Below are positions 46,526 through 56,199 of a DNA stretch of 64,000 nucleotides, piece after piece; position 1 is the stretch's first letter; every line of letters starts with the position of its first letter. Location: positions 124,001-188,000 of the forward strand of contig JAFCMP010000546.1 of the NCBI GenBank assembly GCA_017506865.1, read 5' to 3'. Source of the stretch: Tribonema minus. Its lineage: Eukaryota > Sar > Xanthophyceae > Tribonematales > Tribonemataceae. The notes under the pieces were generated by a model. The model had not been told where the DNA came from and made no database searches. It saw nothing but the letters and a program-made list of their open reading frames with translations. Position numbers and translations under genes: made by a program.

Positions 46526-49500
46526 ATGAGCTTCTTAATTGCCTCGCAAAAAATCGTTTGCAGCACTCGCTTACCTCAATGTATCGAAGGGTGCATGAAA
46601 AGTGGCGTTATCGCCCATCAACTACAGCAGGCGTTCGCCGATTATCGGTGCAGGTAAAAACGACCAATAGTAGCAGCTAGTGTCATACTATAAGAACTGT
46701 TGTAGAGGTTCATCGGCTGCAATAGCTCATCGTGTCCTTGACTCGATCGAGCAAGTGCTCGTATTCAAGTTGTAGATCACAAGTCGCAGATCCCCGTCAC
46801 TTCAACTCATTTTGGAAACGCTCCCGCGTGCGCATCGTTCACACACCCCAGGTCGCAGCAGCAGCAGCAGCAGCAGGAGGATGAGACCAGCACGCAGCAC
46901 GCGGCGCGCCAGCACAACGAGGAGGAGTCCGGCAAGCGCAGGATCAGGACGTACTACGTGGGCGACGCCACCAACTATGCGCTAGTGGAGGGCTGCATCG
47001 CGTCAACTGCCGTCGTAGGAGGGTTCCTGTGGGCGGAGCCGCGGGTACGTATGTTTGAAGTAATTTTCTGAATACATACCCATGGAGTAACCTGTATTGT
47101 GGGGGGCGTTGAGCCTTTGCTTGCGGATGTGCGTCGGCATGAGAGAATGCATGGGATACTATGGCGTACACTTGCAAGTTGCAGTATGGTGTCCCGGCAC
47201 CCTAGAAGAGGGATGGCTTCCCTGATAGTGTGCACAGGCTTAGCCTGGTACCCTGGCGCCCTATGTAGGCGGGGACGGCCACCCTGTATAGAGCGCACAA
47301 GCTTTGTAGCTCAGTAGTTGAGCCAGGGTCTCCACAGCAGGTGAACCTTGAGGTCTTGAGACCATAGAGCTACTCGATATGCAGGCAAACGCCGCCAAGT
47401 GCTAGGGGCGCGGGTGCAGAGCCTGGCGGGTGCAAAACGAGGTCAGGACCTGTGTGTTCTATCACGTGCATGAATGTGGCGGACTACAAAGCTCAGGGAA
47501 AATAACCTACTGCGAAGCATTGTTTTAAGGCGGCAAGTAGAGGACAGGAACCTGCTTCTTGGGTGACGTATATGACTGCTGCCTGATACTATCAGGGGTG
47601 GCTGCACCGCGCCACCGCACCGTGCGTGCGCGGTGTCCGCTGTGGTTGAGCAGTGCTTAACAACGAGGGCGATGCTTTGACAATTCAAATTGAAGTTGGA
47701 GCAGGCGACAGAACTTCAACGAGCAGAAATACATGTGAAAGGGAAGCGGCACGATAGCTGTGCTCCTGCGAGGGCCTCCGCGGCCATGTCTGCCGCCTGA
47801 CTATGCTGCGTGCCAAGCCAGCAAAGGTTCAAGTTGAGGTTGAAGCCCGCAAAAGTTCAAAATGAGGTTGAAGCCCGTGTGTGGCCGATGCAGGCGGGGC
47901 GCTGAAGCGTGTGCACAGCAGACTTGCGCTTGATGCATGACTCAAACAAAAGAAAGGTGCCGTCAAAGCAGTCTTGTGCTTTTGAAGTATTCTGACCTCC
48001 ACATGCGATTTCTTCGATAAGGAACAGGTGACGCACCTGCCCCCCTTGGCCTCTCCGCCTCCCCTTTTGGGCCCTGATAGGTTGCAAGTGTAAAGAAGGA
48101 GTACTCAGGGGACAGGGGACACGCTCGCCCACCGTCCATGTTCATTCCACCATTACACTGCACTTTGTGACACTGCAACTGGGTTCTGTCACCACTGCAG
48201 CCTGGCAGCCACACCTGTTGCCACCGATGCCAAGATCCTCTCTGGTGCGGACACAGCGATTGACAACATGCTGACAATTCTCAAATGCCGCGGCTCACAA
48301 TTCTCGCCGTGCGTCTGCTGCTGTGCGCATACGCAGTACGCTTGGGCGCGGCGAATGCCGTTTGGCTACAAGGCGGCCCTGGGGGTAAGCGCTACCTACA
48401 TACTGTTCGAAATATGTTGCCAAAAACAATGCAAAGTCCAGGAAAATTGCATGAAAGCAATCATCCAGTTCTGACGTCAGGTGAGGGAAGGTGGGGGATA
48501 GGGTGGGGGGTCAGTGCCAAAGTTCCTCATCAGTTGGTCTTGTATCAATTGCTTCAAGCCTGCCAGCGCACAGCTAACCCTAACCCTAATCCTAAGCGGC
48601 AGGGCACGGCAATGTGGTATTTTGGCACCTCAGGATGGGAAGGCTGCCCTGGCAAATTTGCAGCTCTTTAGCTCAGTGGTGAACTAAAGTCACTGCAGTG
48701 GGTTCCGATGTCACTGCGGGAGTTCCGATATGGGGGTTGGAATGTGGTAACCTGACACCCACCAGAAAGGGGATGGCTGCTGTGTTGAGTATACACAGAC
48801 CTTCCATAAAGCCAGGAACACAACAGCGACAGTGAGTGTGCTGGCATTGAGAGCCCCCTCGGCGTCACTGATGACACCCTGCACCTCGCCACATTTGACA
48901 TCTCCCTGCACGCACCCCTGGCCTCTGCCATGATGCTTGCAGAACACATGACGGCACGCGTTTCTATTAGGTGCTTGCCCTGACTTCAAGGGTAGCTCCA
49001 GCCACACAGCGCCCTCGCCCTGGCCCTCACCAAACTGGCTTCGTTGCATCTCCCTTGTCCTTGACGCACTGGTTCGGCGCCGGCATCACGACCAACTAAA
49101 TTTCGTGCCACGCAGTGTGCGCCAACATTCAGCTGCACTCGCTCGATGAATTCTAACAGCTCCTGCCTCCTCTTACTTGACCTCCACACTCCTCAACCCA
49201 CCCCCTTGCCAGCTCGGCGCGGGCATCGCCACCTACCTCGGTTTGTGTCGCTCAGCATGCCGACGCGAATATCACGGGTTGTAACGAACTGCTTTCGCTG
49301 CTTCCTTGACCCCCCCCCCGGGGCCCATCCCCCTCCTGCTACCGCGGCGCGGGCATCGCCACTTGCGCACGCGCATCACCCTCACCCTGGCCCTCACCAG
49401 TCTGGTTCCATTGTGGTCATCTCCCCTCGCCTTGACGCACAGGTGTCTAGCTTGGACCTCTATCACATGATAGTTGCTGCCAACAAACTTGCCCCCCCCC

Positions 49501-50774
49501 CCCCCCCCCCCCCCAACCACCCTCCCGGACCCCCCACGCCAGCTCGGCGCGGGCATCGTCACCTATCTTGCCTTCATGTCGCACAGTACGTGCCAATGTG
49601 AACTTCACGGGTTGTAATGCATTGCTGTTGTTGCTTCCCTGACTCCCCCCTCCCCCTCCAGTCACTGCTACATTGACCCCCCCCCCCTCCCCACCCCCCA
49701 CCCCACCACGCCAGCTCGGCGCTGGCATCGCCACCTCTCTCGGCTTCATGTCGCGCAATACGTGCAAACGTGAACTTCACTGGTTATAACGCATTGCTGT
49801 CGTTGCTACTTGACCCCCCCCCCCCCTCGCCCTCCTGTCGCTGCTGACCCCTCTCCCTCCCCCCCCCCCGCCCCCCCCCACCTCCCCCCCCCTCCCACGC
49901 CAGCTCGGCACGGGCATCGCCACCTACCTCGGCTTCATGTCGCGCAGCATGCCGACGGTGCACGCGCAGGGGCGCGCCGACCCCCACCCCACCGCCGTCG
50001 CCGCCACCGCCGCCGACAATACCTTCGTGCTCACGCACCGCGGGCAGTTCCCGCGCTGGGCCGGGGAGCACCCGACGCTGGCTGCGTGCGCAGCGCTCGC
50101 CCCCTGCACTGCGTACGCGGCATATGCCAGTTACAAGTACCCCGGCCTGCCGTTCGCGCAGAGGGCTGCGCGGGGGGGGGGGTTCGCCAAGAGTCCGGCA
50201 CTCGTGAGTACCGAATCTGTTGCGTTTTTTGGGTTGCGTTGTACAAGGGCTGATGGCATGCAACTATTGCCGGTGTGTTGGTGATCCTGGGATCATGCAG
50301 GCGGGCGCGCAGAGCGCCTTGCGTATTGCATCGCCTCAATACACCACAGCCGCAACACTGCAGTACGACGTGCATGTCGGCAAAGGTTTCAACTTCAAGC
50401 GGAGACATCAGGGCCGCGTGACTGGCTGTGCGCCCCTTGAGCTTCTTGCAGACCTCATGCAGAGTCCACCATTAGGCGTGCCAACACCGCTTTATGCCCT
50501 CATGCACCTGCCTGCAGACCTTGCAAAAGCTCGCTGTTGCAGCAGAACGCGACGCTACACTGATGAAGTTGATGTTTCTTACGCTGCAGATGGCCGTGTC
50601 CACCTGCCTGCAGACCTTGAAGTGTCTCTGTTACAGCAGACCATAACGCCACACTAATCAAGTATGTTTTGCGCTCTGCAGATGGCCGTGGGCACCACGA
50701 TGCTGGGAGTGGTGGGCATCATCGCCGTATGGAGCGCGCCCAAGCACCAGAAGCCCGGCAAGGCCATCAACTAG
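46526..50774 (+). CDS. Small membrane protein of unknown function, four exons
   Basis: Exons 46526-46653, 46852-47044, 49904-50203 and 50682-50774 (stop TAG); 714 nt, 237 residues, in phase (2, 0, 0). It starts MSFLIASQKIVCSTRLPQCI with a Cys-containing N-terminus (VCSTRLPQCIEGCMKSG, then YRCR). A short poly-Gln and acidic linker follow, then three likely membrane segments: ALVEGCIASTAVVGGFLW, TLAACAALAPCTAYAAYASY and MAVGTTMLGVVGIIAVW. It ends with a basic tail (SAPKHQKPGKAIN). Between segments lies DNTFVLTHRGQFPRWAGEHP. I do not recognise the family; size and layout would suit an organelle membrane protein. The second intron is 2.9 kb, swollen by an acceptor-edge ladder of at least six copies. 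Confidence 0.75.
47180..48800 (+). repeat. Four scattered copies of an unknown intronic repeat
   Basis: Copies at about 47185-47232, 47248-47300, 48612-48672 and 48741-48800 share the order ggtat/ggtac, ggcaccc, agg-gatgg-ct-ccctg, then t-tag-gcacag-ct. Two are followed by tagctcagt-gttga (47308, 48673), which resembles a tRNA D-arm but no full tRNA fold follows. A CCCTAA motif (48574-48595) precedes the third copy. Confidence 0.6.
48900..49903 (+). repeat. Acceptor-edge ladder of exon 49904-50203
   Basis: The acceptor and exon start (ccagctcggcacgggcatcg ccacctacctcgg cttcatgtcgcgcagcatgc, true at 49900) are copied upstream at about 49709, 49538, 49343, 49208 and 49073, with a trace near 48925. 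Spacing is 135-190 nt. The nearest copies (49709, 49538) keep CCAG and most of the exon text; the far ones retain little. C-tracts of up to about 24 nt lie before several copies. Each unit ends with text like gtgaacttcac-ggttgtaa. Confidence 0.95.
50506..50681 (+). repeat. Acceptor-edge copy of the last exon
   Basis: cctgcctgcagacctt begins both 50509 and 50604. The unit from 50509 ends in acgctgcagatggccgtgtc (50583-50602), a copy of the true acceptor and exon start gctctgcagatggccgtggg (50673-50692). The AG is intact. Confidence 0.85.
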
Positions 50775-53641
50775 ACGCGCCGCGAGGGCACTGCCGCTGC
50801 CTCTCTTCTGCGTACACACCAGTGACGCGCGCCAGAGCGCACACCAGCTGCCTCCCACTGCAGCTGCTTCTTCTCTGCATAGATGAGTGATGTCACAGTC
50901 ACCCTTGTGGATCTTCAACTGCCTGCGGGGGGGCGGTGAGGTGAGCGCGTCGTGCAGAGGAGCGCGTAGCGGAGAGCGCACATTCAGTGTGACGTGCCAA
51001 GTGCCTCGGGTGCGCACGCGGTTTCTACAAGCAGTTGAGTGGCACGCTTTGGGGGGGGGCAGGGCAAGGGGAAGAGGGGGGGGGCAAGGGGAGGGGGGGG
51101 GGGGGGGGGGGGGGGGGGGCAAGGCAAAGTGGGCTGGGCGGTGCGCGAAATGAAGACAAAATGATGGGACTCAGGCTGCGTGTTGGCGCCAGCGGCCATC
51201 GTCTGCTTCAGTAAAGCGATGTGTAAATGGGGTAGACGTAGCGAGCCGAGGGTTTTCCATCAGGGGGGCTACGGGCAGCTGGTGTTTTCTGCATCTGACC
51301 TCCCCCCTTGTACATGTAGAACGCGCGCATGGGGGGGGTTTGCTGTGTCCACGGACGCTTGCGCCTAGACAGCTACGCTAGGTGTGTGTGTGGATCTATA
51401 GAACAGCGCCTGGCACTTGTGCCCGCTTGCGGTCGGGTGCACGCTTGCTGCAACTCCGCAGTGCAATGCGGGGGGGTGATGCGGCAGGGGTACGTGTGTA
51501 TGGCGCTATGCCGACGGGCGTCGCGAGTGGCGCTGGCTCAGGGCAGCGAGCGCTCTTGTTGCATGTTACATGCGGGTTTCAATGTTGAGAGCTAGGAGCC
51601 ATGTTCCGAAGAGTTGCCGTGATCTGTCATTTATGCTGCTTTGGGTGCTTCGTTGTGGCGCTGCTGTGTGTGCTTGCACATGCCTGGGCATTTCTTGATA
51701 GTGCATGTCAAAATGCGCTGCTTCCACGCGCTAGCGTACAAGCCAGAGGTGGTGTGTGCTTTCCATCAATCAGGGCATGAAAAGGCCACAATGGCGGATG
51801 TCAAGGTCGCCACGGGTACCCACTTGTGAAATCTTCAGAGCGAGTTGCACATTGACGATCACTTCTGTATACTTTGAAGAAAACGCTTTGGCAAGGCTTT
51901 CGTTCATCAACAACATGGTCTGCGCATAAAATGGGAAGAAGCCGTGCGGCATTTCGTGTGAGCAGCAACAATCTAGTGCATATATGCGAACCTTTATCCC
52001 AACTCCAAGGTGGGATGTAAAGCACTGACACGATGACATTCAAGATCGCAGATATAGTGTTACTGCATGCATGAAACTGCTCGGTTCAAGGTCATTAAGA
52101 CCACATCACCTCAGGTGAGTCGCTACCAATCAAAGCACCCAGATGAATGAAGCACCGGTTCGCCTCTGATCTGCTTCTGTTCGTCATGTGTAAGACTTGC
52201 ATCCCACAACTGTTGTGGCGCAGGTGCAAGCAGGTCACGTCACATGCCAGTTCAGAAAAGATGCACAAAGCACACACCGGTGCAAGCGTAAAAGGTTGAT
52301 TACTTGAGATTTCTCATTGATGACGTGCGGCGTTTTTGCGGCTGAGTGCGCAGCGACACGCTGAATTGCTGCATCAGTACCCGCATTCGCGTACGTAGAC
52401 TTGCCTATTTTGCCATATGACTGGCGAGTGACTCAAGCACACACTTTGGCAGCTGCTTTCAGGTGCTGCATCATGGGTGCAAGCTGCGCGACACACTGTA
52501 GGCTCACAATCAGCAGCAACTGTCTTGCTCTTTGATGTCCCAATGTCTGAATGCATATCCGCCTTTGTCCTTTTGCGCCTCTGTCTCATCTTGAAGCCAA
52601 CACTCGGGGCGTTGTTTGTCGATTGGCTCAGCAATTGGGCTGGACTGAACCTGATGTGATCTCTTGGTGTGCTCCTTGAGTCCATTTTGCGGTGTTGGTG
52701 GCTGATAAGGTCCTGCAGCGCGACATTCCACAGCAGAATGAGACATCAGCTGCAGTAATTATGCAATGCAGACGTAGACGTAAGTGAGTGACGAATGTGG
52801 ATCGAGCAAACAAAGTACGAGCACAAGAAAACTTTATGGGAAAATGGAGCAAGTCAATGTGTCTGAAGCGCCGTGTGCATGTTCATGTTTTTGACAAAAA
52901 GGAGCACACATTGTCTTGCATGTAGAGCCCTGTTTAGAAATTTGCGACATACTTCAAGAAGTAACACATATCATACGTACAGTACATACATATGTCGCAT
53001 GTGATGCACACTTGCGAGATGCTACTCTTGGTGCAGCACGGGTATCAGCCACATATGAGGGCATGATGTTTGAAGGAGAGGCTGGCGCCACCATGGCAGC
53101 TCACTCTCATCAGCACAGTGTTTGCAAAGCTGACAGTGTGCCTGTCTTCTCACCTTTCAAGATGAGGCCACTACACCGTGCCAGAATGCCGCGCTACTTG
53201 AACATGATGCCATCATGATTGTAGGTTGCGCAGTTAACATTCACAGCAACTGTACTCGTATCTCTGGTGCTTTTCACTACCTTTGCAAAATGCATAAAAC
53301 CCTGCATTTGCCTTCAAATTTTGTTACTTCCAAGTATTCGTGTTCATGAATGTATGTTGGTGTGTCTCTCCACGTCGGTTGGGTCACCGACGGTCTTGTA
53401 CATGTCCATCAAATCTTGGTCTTGAGTGCAACATGACTGTAGTCAGGCAGCCTACAAGCAACAACCTGCATAGTCCAGTGCCCTTTGCTGGTCCACTGTG
53501 AATGCTGTTGCTATATTGCTGCATGGTTTCAAGCTCAAACAATGGCAGTGGTCGCATTTAAGCAATTGTCACTCAGATCTGAATGTGCAGGCATCAATAT
53601 TCTAGTGCATCACCTGTGTCTCCATGGCGGCGGTTAGCACC
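50775..53641. other. Gene-poor interval with a long G-tract
   Basis: 51050-51120 is almost pure G with a few A/C interruptions. The remainder to 53641 shows no coding exon, no clear repeat and ordinary base composition. Confidence 0.6.
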
Positions 53642-54352
53642 TCAGTAGGGGCAGTCACGGCGCCAGTGGCCAAACTTCCTGCACGTGAAGCATTCCCCGG
53701 GAGCTGATTCGGTCGCTGTGTCGTTCGTCCTTCCACCGTGGGTGGTGTAGTGTCTGAGGCCTGGTCCGCTCCAGCCTGGGCCCACGACCAGTGCTCCATC
53801 GTATCGCTGGTAGAATGTTGAGCGGCAGACTGCGCGGTCATCATCTGATGATTCATCATCATCGGTGGCAATGATGGGGACGTCCTCAGCAGCCACAATT
53901 ACGGCAGGCGCTGCAAGTTCTTCAGCATCCACTGCCGGTGGGTCGAGAATTTGGGCCTGCTCAATGGCCTGAGCCTGCTCATGGAGCACGTCCTCGTCGA
54001 CTGGCTGTCCATCAGCGACAGCGTTCACTGCCGGTGGGTCGATAATCTGGGCCTGCTCAACGGCCTGAGCCTGCTGCTCGTCCTCATGGAGCACGTCCTC
54101 GTCGACTGGTTGACCATCAGCGAGACGTTGAGCGGTCAGAGCAGCTAAAGCTTCCTCAGCTGCAAGCATGCGCAGGGTCAGCTGCTGCAAAGACGCGGTG
54201 AGATTTTCGATGGCGGCGGCAGCATGCGGGTACGCCGCAGTTGCCTCGCTTCGCTCCACGCTCTCATCCGTGCCAGCGGGCACAGCACCATTGCTGTTCA
54301 TGTCCGCCATATTTACACTGCGCTCTACGGTAGTGCTTCTGATGGCGCACAT
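53642..54352 (-). CDS. Gag-like protein with CCHC zinc knuckle
   Basis: 236 residues from ATG 54352; MADMNSNG at 54310 is an alternative start. The C-terminus ends in CFTCRKFGHWRRDCPY, a perfect CX2CX4HX4C zinc knuckle, as in retroelement Gag proteins and some RNA-binding proteins. The middle is acidic and holds an internal duplication of about 35 residues (ADGQPVDEDVLHE ... QAQ-IEQAQI-DPPAV occurs twice). The N-terminal part (ENLTASLQQLTLRMLAAEEA) would form a coiled coil. No protease, RT or integrase is seen on either side, so this is a solo Gag, a remnant, or a domesticated protein. Confidence 0.6.
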   Translation of the reverse strand: MCAIRSTTVERSVNMADMNSNGAVPAGTDESVERSEATAAYPHAAAAIENLTASLQQLTLRMLAAEEALAALTAQRLADGQPVDEDVLHEDEQQAQAVEQAQIIDPPAVNAVADGQPVDEDVLHEQAQAIEQAQILDPPAVDAEELAAPAVIVAAEDVPIIATDDDESSDDDRAVCRSTFYQRYDGALVVGPGWSGPGLRHYTTHGGRTNDTATESAPGECFTCRKFGHWRRDCPY

Positions 54353-55298
54353 GCAGTCGGTAGGAGAGGGTCATTCACTCAATCTCAAGGCATCAAATCA
54401 ACCAAAGTCAGCCTCTACTTCAACTTCAACCCGTCCGCCATTCATATGCGTATGCGGGCTCCTGCTGCTCTCGTCAAGCTCGCCTTTTTGCCGCGCCTGC
54501 TGCTGCTGCGCAGCATGTCTGTTCTACTGTGTGTGGCTGGCGCGCTCTTGGCGCGACGACTTGCGGGCACCTTGGCAACGGGTGGCATCACTGCGATCGT
54601 GCAGCTGGCTCACGAGGTCAACGGGTGTTCTCGAGAAAACAAGTTTTGCACAGCATGGTTTTCGGCGCGTGCAATGCACGGATGTACATGCGAGCGCAGT
54701 GGACAGATGTTGGATATCCAGAAAGGCCGTTTCTCCCGTCCCCTCTTCGTTTTATTATCTAGCCCGTGTGATATGCAGTGGTCAAGGCGTTTTGGAGCAC
54801 TGAATTCAACACACACGCTCACACACACAAGCTTGCTCACACCACCACGGTACGCTCTACGCAACGTCACAACACCACGCGACCTCTATACCATATGCAT
54901 ACATACCCCATCCCCGCCACTTCACTATGCGTTGCACACGCTCGTCTCTTCACAGCGCTATGGCATCGGCAGCAACATTGGAGAGTTCTGCAAAAACCAA
55001 GGGCCACAGCAACAGCGCCACGCAATGTTGCCACCAGTGGCCACATCTTGATAAGCCGTGCTGACGCCATGGGCAAGAACCCCCTACTCGCCCCCTGAGC
55101 CACTGCTGCCGCAGCAGAGGCGCCACGCTCTGTGTTGCATCTAGACATCGCTGCACTGCTGCTACATGCATCGCAGAGCATCCCAAGCAGCAGCTGCGGC
55201 AGCAGGGAGACAGACGCCGCAGCGGAAGCGGTGGCGCCAGCGGAACCGGCGCCACCGACTGCGCGCAGCCCTTTGCAGCAGCACGCACTGCGGCCGCG
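54353..55298. other. Interval between gag-like ORF and the F-box/TBC gene
   Basis: No exon supported. A plus-strand frame (54224-55051) is open but overlaps the gag-like ORF and has no coding character. Probable 3' flank of the F-box/TBC gene. Confidence 0.45.
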
Positions 55299-56154
55299 CT
55301 ACCGCCCGAACAACGCCTGCAGGGCGCCGACGGGGCGGTCGCGCAGGGTGCCGCTGTCGAAGCGAATGCGCGGCTCCGCAGCGCGGCCGCCGCCGCTGCC
55401 GCCGCCGCCGCCAGCAGCAGCGTCCGCGTCATCCGCGCCGAGGTGGAACTCGGCCTCGAGCTCGCGCAGCGCGGCGTCGTCGATGGGCAGCGCGTGCGCG
55501 CGCTGCAGCAGCGCCGCCGCGCGCGCCTGCAGGTAGTGGCGGAGCGATGATGCGTGTTGTGGAATGAGAGGGCGGCATGGAGCTGGTGATGCAAAGGGCG
55601 GGCTCGTGTGCGTGGTGGGCGGGCAGCGTCGCGTGCGCGCAGCGGAGGAGCGCTGCTGCTGCTGCTGCTGCTGGGCGTCGACGAGTGGAGCCACGACACG
55701 TGCTCACAAGCTGCGTACTGCCGGGATCAGTGTACCAGACTTTCATCTACTTACCTACCTACCTTTCACCCTAGTCACCAACCCTAGAAACATGGATGTA
55801 AGTGCCTCCAAGAGTGTAGGGGGTTATGGCAGGGTTAGGGCTTTTCGAGAGGTTGTAAATTTCAAAACCTGAAGCTTGTCTTGGGGTTCCAGAAACCCAT
55901 GAAAGCGTACGCTGCGTAAATGACACCACACACATATGCACGCACACCACCCTCCCTCTCCCCCTCTCCCGCCCACCCACCCACCCACTCAACACCTACA
56001 CACCCACCCTTCAACACTTCTTCGAAGTATACTTTGAAATACTTCTACTTGAAGTCACCATACATGCATACCTGTTCGCACAGCGACTCCCCGCCAGCGC
56101 CGCCGCCGCCAGCGCCGCGCCGCCGCGCGCGCACGCAGTAACAATGCACGTACC

Positions 56155-56199
<45 letters not shown>

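Noticed and set aside
47305..47345. tRNA-like D-arm phrase (tagctcagtagttgag)
   Set aside because: No matching acceptor stem, anticodon arm or T-arm with GTTCRANNC in the next 60 nt; it belongs to an intronic repeat.
54224..55051. 275-residue plus-strand frame
   Set aside because: Overlaps the gag-like minus-strand ORF antisense, and its later part is ordinary intergenic sequence with no conserved segments.
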